Positions 53,639-62,926 of a stretch of 64,000 nt of DNA are shown here, in pieces; within the stretch, counting starts at the first letter, position 1, and every line of letters starts with the position of its first letter. The position numbers and the translations under genes are program-made. The notes under the pieces are model-generated. The model did no database searches. It saw nothing but the letters and a program-made list of their open reading frames with translations, and was not told the DNA's origin. Source of the DNA: Bin34 sp965219935 (GTDB lineage Bacteria > Chloroflexota > Anaerolineae > Caldilineales > Caldilineaceae); the NCBI GenBank assembly GCA_965219935.1, contig CBDCOU010000003.1, positions 248,001 through 312,000 of the forward strand. The letters are read 5' to 3'.

Positions 53639-54699
53639 AGGCGGCAGTGGTGCACGGCCTGAACGACATCCGCATCGACGAGGTGCCGATGCCGGAAATT
53701 GGGCCCGCGCAGGTGCTGGTGCGGGTGGGTGCCGCCGGGGTTTGCAGCACGGATGTCAAGACCCTGGCAGGCCTGAGTCCGCCCCGAACCGTTCCGGCGA
53801 TCTTGGGCCATGAAGTGGCCGGCCTGATTGTCGAGACCGGAACCGACGTGGACGACTGGCAGGTGGGCCAACGCGTGGCGGTGTATCCCATCGCGGCCTG
53901 TGGCGGATGCTTCTACTGCATGGCCGGACGCCACAGCCTTTGCCTCCGCGAGTACGGTCTGGGCCGAGGCGCCGACGGAGCCTTCGCCGAATATCTGGCC
54001 GTGCCTTCCGAAGTGATGTCCTTGGGCGGCTTGGTGGACATCGGAGACACTCCGTATGCCACGGCCACCCTGATCGAGCCCTTGTCCTGCGTCTTGGCCG
54101 CCGCACGCCAATGCAGGACGGGAGAGGGCAGTTCCGTGGTGGTGGTGGGCTGCGGGCCGATGGGCCTGCTGCACGTATACGCCAACCGGCGACTGGGAGC
54201 CAAGGTTGTGGCTGTGGACATGAATGCCGAACGCTTGGAACATGCCCGGCGGCTGGGGGCACAGGCGGTCCTCAATCCCGATCGGGACCCGGTCCGGGAA
54301 GGTGTGCTGGAGGCGACCGGCGGCCTTGGGGCCGACATCGTGATTGCCGCCGTGGGTTTCGTGGACGCGGTCTGCCAGTCCTTCGACTATGTGCGTCCGG
54401 GCGGTGTCCTCAACGTTTTCGGGGGCACCCCGCGCGGCGATATGATGACGGTGGATCCCCGCTGGCTGCACTACGGGGAAATAACCTTGACCGGAACCTT
54501 CGCGTCGTCCGTGCAGGACTTCCGTGAAGCCTGGACCCGTCTGCAGGAGGATCCGGATCCCGTCAATTCGATTGTCTCCCACCATTGTCGGCTTGACGAC
54601 ATCGTGGCGGCAGTGGACCGGGTCCGCACCGGGCGGGGCACCAAGACCATCGTGGTCTTCGACGAGGCGTCCGACGACGCTCCGTCGTCTCCCCATTAG
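53635..54699 (+). CDS. Zinc-dependent alcohol dehydrogenase family protein
   Basis: The 354-residue medium-chain dehydrogenase has both zinc sites. Catalytic zinc ligands are in GVCSTDVKT and ILGHEVAG, and the structural zinc cluster is CGGCFYCMAGRHSLC. The NAD-binding motif is VVVVGCGPMGLLHV. It oxidises or reduces an alcohol or polyol; related enzymes act on sorbitol, threonine or galactitol-phosphate. Its start overlaps the TrpF stop (ATGA), making it the last gene of the operon. The link to the two upstream genes is inference. Confidence 0.85.
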   Translation: MKAAVVHGLNDIRIDEVPMPEIGPAQVLVRVGAAGVCSTDVKTLAGLSPPRTVPAILGHEVAGLIVETGTDVDDWQVGQRVAVYPIAACGGCFYCMAGRHSLCLREYGLGRGADGAFAEYLAVPSEVMSLGGLVDIGDTPYATATLIEPLSCVLAAARQCRTGEGSSVVVVGCGPMGLLHVYANRRLGAKVVAVDMNAERLEHARRLGAQAVLNPDRDPVREGVLEATGGLGADIVIAAVGFVDAVCQSFDYVRPGGVLNVFGGTPRGDMMTVDPRWLHYGEITLTGTFASSVQDFREAWTRLQEDPDPVNSIVSHHCRLDDIVAAVDRVRTGRGTKTIVVFDEASDDAPSSPH

Positions 54700-54733
54700 C
54701 TGTTGTTCAACTTTTTCATCGGGGCCGTGTTCC

Positions 54734-57700
54734 GTGTCTGATTCCTTCGTCCACCTTCACACCCACTCCGAATATTCCCTCCTGGACGGCCTGAACAGCC
54801 TGGATCGGCTGGTGGGACGCGCAGCCGAATTGGGACAGCCGTCCCTGGCGCTGACCGACCACGGCGTCATGCATGGCGCCATCGACTTCCACCGGACCTG
54901 TCGGGGACACGGCATCCACCCGGTGTTGGGCATCGAGGCCTACCTGACCAAGTGGGGTCGGCCCATGGACGGTCGGGACAAGTCCCTGGATTCCCAGCGC
55001 CACCACCTCCTTTTGCTGGCCCAGAACGACACCGGCTACCGCAACCTGCTCAAACTGTGCACCCAGGCTCATTTGGAGGGTTTCTACCACAAGCCCCGGG
55101 TGGACCACGACCGTCTGCGGGAGTTGAGCAACGGCCTGATCTGCACGTCCGGCTGCCTGTCGGCGGAAATCCCGTGGCTGCTGTCCCACGGGCGCGATGA
55201 CGAGGCCGCGGAGCGCACGGCGTGGTACGTGGAGACCTTCACCAGGGAGCGGTTTTTCCTCGAACTGGAAGGGCACGACATCCCGGAACTGGATGTTGTC
55301 AACAAGGGCCTGTTGCGCCTGGCCAAACAATTCGACCTGAAGATGATTGCCAGCAACGACGTGCACTACGCGTGCGAGTCCGACGGCAAGTACCAGGATG
55401 TTCTGCTGTGCGTTCAGACGGGCAGCAGACGGAGCGATGCCAAGCGGATGCGCATGACCGGAGACAGCTACTTTCTCCGGTCCCGCAGCCAAATGGAGGA
55501 TGCCTTCCGCAACAAGGTGGACCTTCCCCGCGACGTGTTCGACCGGACCATCGAGATTGCCGAGATGTGCAACGTCAATCCGGAGGACGATGCCTATCAC
55601 ATGCCCAGGTTCCCGCTGCCGGAGGGATTTGAGACGGACAAATCCTATTTGGAGGAGTTGACCGGCACGGGTTTGCAGAAGCTGTACGGGGGCGGTCCGG
55701 GGGAAAGCACCGCACAGGACCGCCTGCGGGCCGAGCTGGACATGATCTTCGACATGCAGCTGGAGTCCTACTTCCTGATCGTGGCCGATATTTGCCGGTA
55801 TGCCCAGAAGGAGAACATCTGGTTCAACGTGCGGGGTTCGGGAGCTGGTTCGATCGTGGCCCGGGCGCTTGGGATCACGAGCGTCGACCCCCTCAAGTAC
55901 GACCTGATTTTCGAGCGTTTCCTCAATCCCGGACGCCTGACCATGCCGGATTTCGACCTGGACTTTCCCGACGACCAGCGGGAAAAGATGATCCAGTACA
56001 CCATTGATCGGTACGGCAAGGATCACGTGGCCCAGATTGTGACCTTCGGGCGCATGAAGTCGCGGGCCGCCGTCCGGGATGTGGGCCGCGTTCTGGGCGT
56101 GGACCTGGGGGATGTCGACCGCATGGCCCGCTTGGTTCCGTCCGGTCCGGGCGCGGCCAAGCTAAGGGAAATGCTCGACCCGCAGCACGATGCCCACGAC
56201 CCGGACGTGGCGGCGGCCGCCCAGAGCGAACCGCTGGCCGAGTTGATGCATGTCGCACCGGAACTGGAGGGGGTCGCGCGCACCGAGAGCATCCACGCGG
56301 CGGCGGTGATCATGTCCGAGAAGGAGCTGTGGCGCTACACCCCGCTGAAGCGCGGTCGCAACACCATCTCGGAATACGTGACGCAGTACGAGTTTCCGGT
56401 CCTGGAATCGATAGGCCTCCTGAAGGTCGACTTTCTCGGCCTCAGCACCTTGACCGTGATGCGGGAGGCCTGCCGGCTGATCAAGGCGTATCACAAGGAA
56501 GAGTGGGACATCGACACCATTCCCTATGAAGGGGAAGGCACGGAACAGGCCTTTGAACTGCTGTCCAGCGGCGAAACCGCGGGGGTGTTCCAGGTTGAAT
56601 CGGAGGGGTTCCAGGACACGCTGCGCTCCATGCGGCCGACCCAGTACGTGCACATCATCGCGGCCCTGTCACTCTATCGGCCCGGCCCGATGGACTACAT
56701 CGACCTGTACAACCGTCGGATGCACGGAGAGGTTGCGGTGGAGTACAAGCATCCGCAGCTGGAACCGATTCTGGCCGAAACCTACGGCATCATCGTCTAT
56801 CAGGAACAAATCATCCGGATTATTCAGGAGTTGGCGAACTACACGGCCGCCGAGGCCGATTTGGTGCGGATTGCGATTAGCAAGAAGGAACGCAAGAAGA
56901 TCGACGAGTCCCGGGCAGGTTTCATCACGGGATGCGCCGCCAACGGCATCGGCGAGAAGATCGCAGACGAAATCTGGCAGGACATCGAGTTGTTCGCCGG
57001 ATACGGCTTCAACAAGAGCCATGCCGCCGACTACGCCAAGATCACGGTCCAGACCGCGTGGCTCAAGGCCAACTATCCTCAGGAATACATGCTGGCCATG
57101 CTGCTCGTGGAGCGGAACAAACCGGACAAGGTGACCCGCATCATCAGCGAGTGCCAGCGGATGGGGATTCAGGTGGCGGCCCCGGACATCAACCAAAGCA
57201 GCCACGAATTCACCATCGAGGTACGGCCGCAACTGCAGGATGGCACGGATGGCCCCGCCGCGGTCCAGTCGAACTTCGCTTTTCCGGTGCCCGAGGGTTC
57301 CACCATTCGCTTCGGTCTGGCTGCCGTCAAGGGCATCTCCAGCGAGGGGGTGGCCGGCGAAGTCGTTGCTCCCAGGCCGCCGGACGGATTCGCCAGCCTC
57401 GACGAATTCTGCGAGGTGTGCGACCTCCACGCATTTTCCCGCCGTTCGGTCGAGACCCTGATTCAGGCCGGTGTCCTGGATCGCTGGGGGAACCGCAAAC
57501 AGCTGATGGACGCCCTGGATGCCATGATGGCACGGTCGAAAGTGGCCCACAGTGCCGGCTTGGAGGGGCAGAACAGCCTGTTTGGAGACGATGAAGAGGC
57601 GGTCAGGCCGCCGTCCGTGGTTCTGTCCGAGGCGGAACCGTCGCCGGCGGAGATGGTTGAGTACCTGGGTGTCGAGAAGGAATTGCTGGGTGTGTCGTTA

Positions 57701-58648
57701 AGCAGCAGGCATCCCGTGACGGATTTGTACAACCGGCTCAAGGATCACTTCACCTTGGTCACGACCGCCAGGGCCGCGGGCGATACGACGGTCAGACAAA
57801 AGGCGCGGCCCATCAAGATTGTCGGCCTGGTTCGAGAGGTGCGCACCATCAGGACCAAGAAGGGCGATGCGATGGCATTCATCACGCTTGAGGATGCCCA
57901 CGGCGAGTTGCCGTGTGTCGCCTTCCCGGATGCCTGGCGCCGCCTCGCACGCACCGTCGTGGAGGGCGTCCAGTTGCTGTGCGACGGCAAACTCAGCTAC
58001 AACCAGGCGCGGGACGAACAGTCGCTCCATCTGGAGCAGGTGAGGACCTACTCGGACCTGGCGGACTATCAGACCAAGGAACGGCCCGGCATCCAGCGCT
58101 CGCCGGCGTCGCCTGCTCCCGACAGGCGGGGCGACGAACCGCCGGACACTTCCGAACCGGCGGGCGGGCCCGCCGAGATGTTCGTTGTGGACGAAGCGTT
58201 ATCCAAACCGGCCGGACACGTGTCGGAACCGGAACCCCAGCAGGAGATCGGCGAATCGGACGAAGTTCTGTTTGCACCGGAGCCGACTGCACGCGAATCC
58301 ACGGCCGCCGTGCCTCCCATCGAGTTGGACCGCCACGAGCAGGCCGAGCCGCCCGCAGACATGCAGGCGGAGGCCGGCCGCGTGGCCCTGTTTCTGCGGC
58401 TCGATGAGGGCAAGCCTGTGGGCGCACAGGTAGCCGCGGTGCAAAAACTCAACGACACGCTGAACGCGGCCCAAGGGTCGGACCGCTGGACGGTGGAGCT
58501 GATTGTCAGCGTGAACGGGTTGTCAACCGGGTTCAGGTACCCCGAACCCATGCCCCTGGACCCGGAGAACGGGAACCTGTCCGCTCAACTGGAGGAACTG
58601 GGCGTGAAGCTGTGGGTCGAACCAAATCGGGATGGCAACCGAGTATGA
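54734..58648 (+). CDS. dnaE: DNA polymerase III alpha subunit
   Basis: The 1,304-residue replicative polymerase begins at GTG 54734 with VSDSFVHLHTHSEYSLLDG, the PHP-domain start. The palm catalytic aspartates are in PDFDLDFPDD near residue 405. Fingers, a helix-hairpin-helix region and an OB fold near residues 1025-1070 (PIKIVGLVREVRTIRTKKGD) follow. After residue about 1105 comes a Pro/Glu-rich linker and a C-terminal domain of about 120 residues (RVALFLRLDEGK). The whole is roughly 150 residues longer than E. coli DnaE. It lies 34 bases after the dehydrogenase gene. Confidence 0.95.
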   Translation: MSDSFVHLHTHSEYSLLDGLNSLDRLVGRAAELGQPSLALTDHGVMHGAIDFHRTCRGHGIHPVLGIEAYLTKWGRPMDGRDKSLDSQRHHLLLLAQNDTGYRNLLKLCTQAHLEGFYHKPRVDHDRLRELSNGLICTSGCLSAEIPWLLSHGRDDEAAERTAWYVETFTRERFFLELEGHDIPELDVVNKGLLRLAKQFDLKMIASNDVHYACESDGKYQDVLLCVQTGSRRSDAKRMRMTGDSYFLRSRSQMEDAFRNKVDLPRDVFDRTIEIAEMCNVNPEDDAYHMPRFPLPEGFETDKSYLEELTGTGLQKLYGGGPGESTAQDRLRAELDMIFDMQLESYFLIVADICRYAQKENIWFNVRGSGAGSIVARALGITSVDPLKYDLIFERFLNPGRLTMPDFDLDFPDDQREKMIQYTIDRYGKDHVAQIVTFGRMKSRAAVRDVGRVLGVDLGDVDRMARLVPSGPGAAKLREMLDPQHDAHDPDVAAAAQSEPLAELMHVAPELEGVARTESIHAAAVIMSEKELWRYTPLKRGRNTISEYVTQYEFPVLESIGLLKVDFLGLSTLTVMREACRLIKAYHKEEWDIDTIPYEGEGTEQAFELLSSGETAGVFQVESEGFQDTLRSMRPTQYVHIIAALSLYRPGPMDYIDLYNRRMHGEVAVEYKHPQLEPILAETYGIIVYQEQIIRIIQELANYTAAEADLVRIAISKKERKKIDESRAGFITGCAANGIGEKIADEIWQDIELFAGYGFNKSHAADYAKITVQTAWLKANYPQEYMLAMLLVERNKPDKVTRIISECQRMGIQVAAPDINQSSHEFTIEVRPQLQDGTDGPAAVQSNFAFPVPEGSTIRFGLAAVKGISSEGVAGEVVAPRPPDGFASLDEFCEVCDLHAFSRRSVETLIQAGVLDRWGNRKQLMDALDAMMARSKVAHSAGLEGQNSLFGDDEEAVRPPSVVLSEAEPSPAEMVEYLGVEKELLGVSLSSRHPVTDLYNRLKDHFTLVTTARAAGDTTVRQKARPIKIVGLVREVRTIRTKKGDAMAFITLEDAHGELPCVAFPDAWRRLARTVVEGVQLLCDGKLSYNQARDEQSLHLEQVRTYSDLADYQTKERPGIQRSPASPAPDRRGDEPPDTSEPAGGPAEMFVVDEALSKPAGHVSEPEPQQEIGESDEVLFAPEPTARESTAAVPPIELDRHEQAEPPADMQAEAGRVALFLRLDEGKPVGAQVAAVQKLNDTLNAAQGSDRWTVELIVSVNGLSTGFRYPEPMPLDPENGNLSAQLEELGVKLWVEPNRDGNRV

Positions 58649-58666
58649 CCTGCCTGTCCCGGGCCC

Positions 58667-60001
58667 TTACGCCGCCAACCCGATAGCCGCCCGGATCGTA
58701 GCCAGATCCCCGTAGGCTCGCTGCACCACCGTGCCCTGCTGTTGCAGGTTCTGGTCGACTTCCGGACCCACAACATCCGGACTGGCCAGAATGGTGACGC
58801 GTCGTGCATAGACGGCTTCGTCCGCGCTGAAGCCGAACGTTGCGCCGATGGCCGTCAGTTCGCCGACCAGCAGCGGCAGGTACACCTTGGTTGCGAAGTG
58901 TTCCCTGGGTCCGAACAGAATGTAGTGCTCCATGGTCTTGACCGACAGGGTGCCCGTGGCCTGCAACGGCACGGCTGGTTGGACGGGCGCAACGGGCTGG
59001 ACTGGCGGGGTGGCCTGAACTGGCGGCAATTCGGGTGGTGAAGAAGCCGCCTGGGCGGGCGGCACGACGGGAGGCAACGGTTCGGCACTGGGAACCTGGG
59101 GCGGTTGCAGGCTGTTGTCCAAGGATGGTGCCGGGCTTTCCGGGGATTCGGCAGCCGGTGCCGCCGGCGCCGGTTCACTGGCCGCGGGTGCCTCCGGGAC
59201 ATCCAGGTCCAACTCGACTTCATTGCTGCCGTCCAGTTCAATGACCTGCGACTCGACGACCAGGTCGTCACTGTCGGGATCGATCACCTGCAGCACGCAG
59301 TCGCCGGCCGGAATGGACTTGAACCGATAGGAACCGCTGCGGGGAATGGTTCCCTCCCCGAGGATTTCGTTGTCGGCCAGCAGCCTCAAGGTAAGCCCAA
59401 CGCCGTTGGACACGAGGCCGTGGATGACACTTTCCTCGGTTTCCTCGATTACTTCCTCAAACTCGACTTGGAAGGAGTGGTGGAAGAGTGTGTTGCCGCT
59501 GCGCGTGCCGTCCTCCAGCAATTCGTCCGGGTGGTTGGCCGTAAGGCCTGATACGACTTCGCTGGGTGCGCCCAGCATCTGCACGTTGCAGACCTGCCAG
59601 GTGAACATGGCCACGTGGCCGATGGATTCGCGGCGGCTCCGGCGCAACTTGTATTCCTGACTGCCGTCTTCCCATTCGACCAGGAACAAGACCTCGTCGG
59701 ACGTGCTGTCCGGATGGAAATGGGCCTGGACGAAGATATGGTGCCGCCCTTGGTTTTCCTCGGGGGCCAAGTGTCGGACCTGCCGTACCTTCCAGTATCG
59801 GCCAGCCCCTTGGGGAAGCATCGAATCGATGGCCACACCGTAGTGCGAGGCCAGATTGACGGATGAAGGTTCCACTTGCATACCTGTGTTTTGTGCGATC
59901 GCTGGTTCAGGGTTCGCCTGAAGCACCGGATCCGACGCAAGCTCCGGAGCTGAGGATTGCCCCCGCTGCCGGCGGTCTGAGAAGAGATTTCTGAGGCTCA
60001 T
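58667..60001 (-). CDS. Hypothetical three-part protein with Pro-rich linker
   Basis: The 444-residue protein has no signal peptide. Residues about 50-270 contain an unrecognised beta-rich domain (VLFLVEWEDGSQEYKLRR, IHGLVSNGVGLTLRLLADN). Residues 190-265 resemble a carboxypeptidase-regulatory-like or prealbumin-like beta sandwich (GTIPRSGSYRFKSIPAGDCVL). A 90-residue Pro/Ala/Gln linker follows. The C-terminal 85 residues form a compact alpha-beta domain (HYILFGPREHFATKVYLPL, YGDLATIRAAIGL). The function is unknown. It is convergent with dnaE, 18 bases apart. Confidence 0.65.
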   Translation of the reverse strand: MSLRNLFSDRRQRGQSSAPELASDPVLQANPEPAIAQNTGMQVEPSSVNLASHYGVAIDSMLPQGAGRYWKVRQVRHLAPEENQGRHHIFVQAHFHPDSTSDEVLFLVEWEDGSQEYKLRRSRRESIGHVAMFTWQVCNVQMLGAPSEVVSGLTANHPDELLEDGTRSGNTLFHHSFQVEFEEVIEETEESVIHGLVSNGVGLTLRLLADNEILGEGTIPRSGSYRFKSIPAGDCVLQVIDPDSDDLVVESQVIELDGSNEVELDLDVPEAPAASEPAPAAPAAESPESPAPSLDNSLQPPQVPSAEPLPPVVPPAQAASSPPELPPVQATPPVQPVAPVQPAVPLQATGTLSVKTMEHYILFGPREHFATKVYLPLLVGELTAIGATFGFSADEAVYARRVTILASPDVVGPEVDQNLQQQGTVVQRAYGDLATIRAAIGLAA

Positions 60002-60407
60002 TCACCAGATCCTTTGAATGCTGCGAAGTGCGACGGATTCAAGCTCGCGGCGCAACCGGTGGGGAAGCCGAATCGTATCATAACGATTTGAATCCGGATT
60101 CTCCCTCCCATGGCCCGGGATGCGGTTTTCCGCCCCACTTGCAACACCAATTCGAGGATTGACAATATGACATGCCGGCATCCGCGGCCGGCCATGCAAC
60201 CCCTGTCGGCGGGGTGTTGGCTGGCCGAGACCACCGAAGTCGTTATGCATCACGAAGCAGGATGCACAATGCCCGACGCCCTGCCCATGTCCAAGCGGCT
60301 TGGCCGGTCTGGAGCACTGGTAGTGGTCGAACGAACAGTTGGGATTTGAGGTGGCCTGTCCAATTGGCGGAGTGGGATCCGACTGTGGCATATGCAGGGG
60401 ATGAATC
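60002..60407. other. Divergent intergenic stretch without a recognisable gene
   Basis: About 400 bases between the hypothetical gene and the Uma2 gene contain only short overlapping open frames on both strands. I see no tRNA, clear promoter or hairpin terminator. Confidence 0.45.
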
Positions 60408-61667
60408 ATGGCAACAGTCGTTGGGGAACGGGGACACCTACAGGCGGTGTCCAACGGGCGCGGGCGGGAATGGTACGTTGATGCGACCATGACGCGGGCG
60501 GCGCGGGAGCAGCGGATTGCCTGGCGGCTGGAGCATTTGGCGGCGTGGCGGCACGATTTGGAGAGTCTGGCGCACTTCGACGCCGACTATCCATACGACG
60601 TTGCCCACGAGTACGACTATGACTGGGCGACCGATCCCGACTACGGCGCCGAAGGCGTGCATTTCATTGAATTCGAAGAGGATGGCGTGCTGATCGACGA
60701 CGACTCTCGACCCGGCTGGCTCCGGGAGCACATGCTTGTTACCGCCCGCGACCGGATTGGCCACCGCACAATGACCCAGGCGACCTACATCTTCCTGCCG
60801 CAGCAGGTCGCGCATCTACGGTTGGCCACCCGGCAGGGTAGCCCGGTGGACCGGGTCAAGCCGGATCTGGTGGTGATGCCGTCGGAAGCGGATCTGCTGG
60901 AGGCGAACGAACCCAGTTCGGACCGCACCGCCCAGCTCGACGATGCCGTTCCGGAACTGGTGCTGGAGGTCCTGTCGAAGACCACGGCGGCGCGGGACCT
61001 GGACGACAAACGGCGCCTGTACGAAACCCTTGGGGTGGGCGAATACCTGGTCTACGACCTGGGCGGCAAGCGCTGGCCGGATTCGCCCAGGGAACTGCTG
61101 ATGTACCGGCTGGTGGATGGGGCCTACGAAGCGGTTGCACCCCTGGAGAAGACATCCGCATCGGAACCGGACACGGTTTGGAGCGACGTGTTCAACACGC
61201 ATATCCGCTTTCTACCGGACGTGCGGGAGGACGCGGAGGAGTTTCGCCACCTGCCAAAAGGGCACCGGCCGTCGCCGCGCTTCCAATGGTACGACCCGGA
61301 AGAGGGTCGCTGGAGGGACAGCGAGACCGATGCCGAACATGAACGGGACCGGATCGTGCAGGAACGGGACCAAGCCGCGCAGGAACGGGACCAAGCCGCG
61401 CAGGAACGGGACCAGGCTGCGCAGGAACGGGACCAAGCTGCGCAGGAACGGACCGATATGGCCATCGATATGATGCGCGAGTTCTTGGGATCCGAGTTGG
61501 AACCTGAGAACCTGGATCGGGTTGAGGAAGTCTGGCGCAGAGACGGTCCTCCGACGGATGCCGCCCGCCGCGTCCGTGCCGTGCTGCAAACTCCCCATGA
61601 GTGGCACTTCCTGTTGGGGCTTTCGCTTGACGACGACCACGGCCCCGACCGCACGCGCGGGCCATAG
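60408..61667 (+). CDS. Uma2-family PD-(D/E)xK protein with coiled-coil tail
   Basis: The 419-residue protein has the Uma2 core near residues 120-235: VKPDLVVMP, then PELVLEVLSKTTAARDLDDKRRLYE and GVGEYLVYDL, which supply the Asp, Glu and Lys of the restriction-endonuclease fold. Such proteins are abundant in Cyanobacteria and Chloroflexota and their role is unclear. After residue 305 the heptad QERDQAA is repeated four times, forming a coiled coil. ATG 60408 follows GGGGATGA. The N-terminal 90 residues rich in Asp and Tyr are not recognised. Confidence 0.75.
   Translation: MATVVGERGHLQAVSNGRGREWYVDATMTRAAREQRIAWRLEHLAAWRHDLESLAHFDADYPYDVAHEYDYDWATDPDYGAEGVHFIEFEEDGVLIDDDSRPGWLREHMLVTARDRIGHRTMTQATYIFLPQQVAHLRLATRQGSPVDRVKPDLVVMPSEADLLEANEPSSDRTAQLDDAVPELVLEVLSKTTAARDLDDKRRLYETLGVGEYLVYDLGGKRWPDSPRELLMYRLVDGAYEAVAPLEKTSASEPDTVWSDVFNTHIRFLPDVREDAEEFRHLPKGHRPSPRFQWYDPEEGRWRDSETDAEHERDRIVQERDQAAQERDQAAQERDQAAQERDQAAQERTDMAIDMMREFLGSELEPENLDRVEEVWRRDGPPTDAARRVRAVLQTPHEWHFLLGLSLDDDHGPDRTRGP
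61359..61452 (+). repeat. 21-bp tandem repeat within the Uma2 gene
   Basis: Four full copies of CAGGAACGGGACCAAGCCGCG (61359-61442), with single-base variants, and a partial fifth encode QERDQAA heptads. The copies are almost identical, which favours recent slippage and copy-number variation. Confidence 0.9.
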
Positions 61668-61879
61668 TTGCCCAAGAACAGTCAGTCAACGCGCCAGGGA
61701 GCAGGCGTAGGCCCAATTGCTCTTGGGTTTCCCGTGCGTGGCTGTCGTACCGCCTGCGCGGCTTGCATGGAGCACACCGCCTGAAAAGAACAGAGTGGGA
61801 AGAACTGTCCGTTCGGCAGCGGCCTTCCCGAGATGGACCGGACCTGCATGATCCCGCGTCGTGACGTACACTTCGCGGT

Positions 61880-62926
61880 ATGACCATCCGTACCGAAATC
61901 GAGTGGTTCTTGGCCGATGCCGCCGCCGGGGCGCCGTTGACCCGCCGCACCTACCGGACGGGCCTCAATCGGTTTCAGGAGTACCTTTTGGCGAACGACC
62001 TGGATCCGGAGGTCCAAGAACTGGAGGTCCTGCAGGCGAGCCTGGTGCTGGGTTGGGCCAGCTGGCTTACCGACGTGCAGGGCGTCAACCGGCGCACGCT
62101 GTTGACCTATCTGTCCGCGATCATGAGTTTCATCTCATGGTTGCAGGTTCGGGATCTCCAGCCCATTGCGAGCAGTGACTATGCCCGTTTGCAGGAGGGC
62201 ATGCGCCGACTTCGGCGCAACCAGAAACCCCCTGAACTGGTCCCGCATCCGCCGGAAGACCCGGAACTGAACGAATTGCTGCTGGTGGCCCGACGGCTGC
62301 CGTCGAACTGTACGGACCCGCGCGAGCGTCTGGCCGCGGCTCGCAATATCGCAATTCTGGAAACCCTCTTGTCGACAGGCATGCGGGTCGGCGAGCTGGT
62401 GGCGCTCCGAACACGCGAACTTGATGAGGGGGACAGTTCCGCGTGGGTCACCGGCAAGAGGGGCCGCACGCGCAAGGTGTTCTTTGCCGCCTTTGCCTGG
62501 CAGTCCACCACAGAGTATCTGCGGCAGCGCCACAGCGCCGGTTTGACCTATCGCGGCTCGTTGGGCGACCAGCCGGTGTTTGCACGGCACGACCGTCGGG
62601 CGGGCACCGAGGTACTTCCGTTGAGTACGGGGGCGGTGCAGCGGATGTTCCGCAAACTTGCCCAGCGCGCGGGCCTGGACCTGAAAGACGTCACGCCGCA
62701 CGCGCTGCGGCACTACTTCGGCACGCGGATGTATCGGGCCACTTCCGATTTGGCCGTGACCCAGACAGCCTTGGGACATGCCAGTCCGGTAACCACCAGG
62801 ATTTACGCGAAGTTGGCGGACAGTGCGGTGCAGGATGCCCACCGCGAGGCATTTGGAGACGGTCAGCCTCCAACGACAAGCCCCAGAAGCAATTCCGACA
62901 GAAGCCAGGTGCGGGACACGAGCTGA
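61880..62926 (+). CDS. Tyrosine recombinase (XerC/XerD-like integrase)
   Basis: The 348-residue protein has an N-terminal SAM-like core-binding domain (about residues 1-105) and a catalytic domain with the complete set of residues: Arg in STGMRVGELVALR, Lys in VTGKRGRTRKV, HALRHYFGTRMY, the second His in LGHASPVTT and the nucleophile Tyr in RIYAKL. It should be active in strand exchange. No attachment site, excisionase or phage gene is visible nearby. Its last 64 bases overlap the 3' end of the opposing M20 peptidase gene. Confidence 0.9.
   Translation: MTIRTEIEWFLADAAAGAPLTRRTYRTGLNRFQEYLLANDLDPEVQELEVLQASLVLGWASWLTDVQGVNRRTLLTYLSAIMSFISWLQVRDLQPIASSDYARLQEGMRRLRRNQKPPELVPHPPEDPELNELLLVARRLPSNCTDPRERLAAARNIAILETLLSTGMRVGELVALRTRELDEGDSSAWVTGKRGRTRKVFFAAFAWQSTTEYLRQRHSAGLTYRGSLGDQPVFARHDRRAGTEVLPLSTGAVQRMFRKLAQRAGLDLKDVTPHALRHYFGTRMYRATSDLAVTQTALGHASPVTTRIYAKLADSAVQDAHREAFGDGQPPTTSPRSNSDRSQVRDTS

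Noticed and set aside
61359..61452. CRISPR-like short tandem repeats
   Set aside because: The units are contiguous, in frame and encode heptads; there are no spacers.
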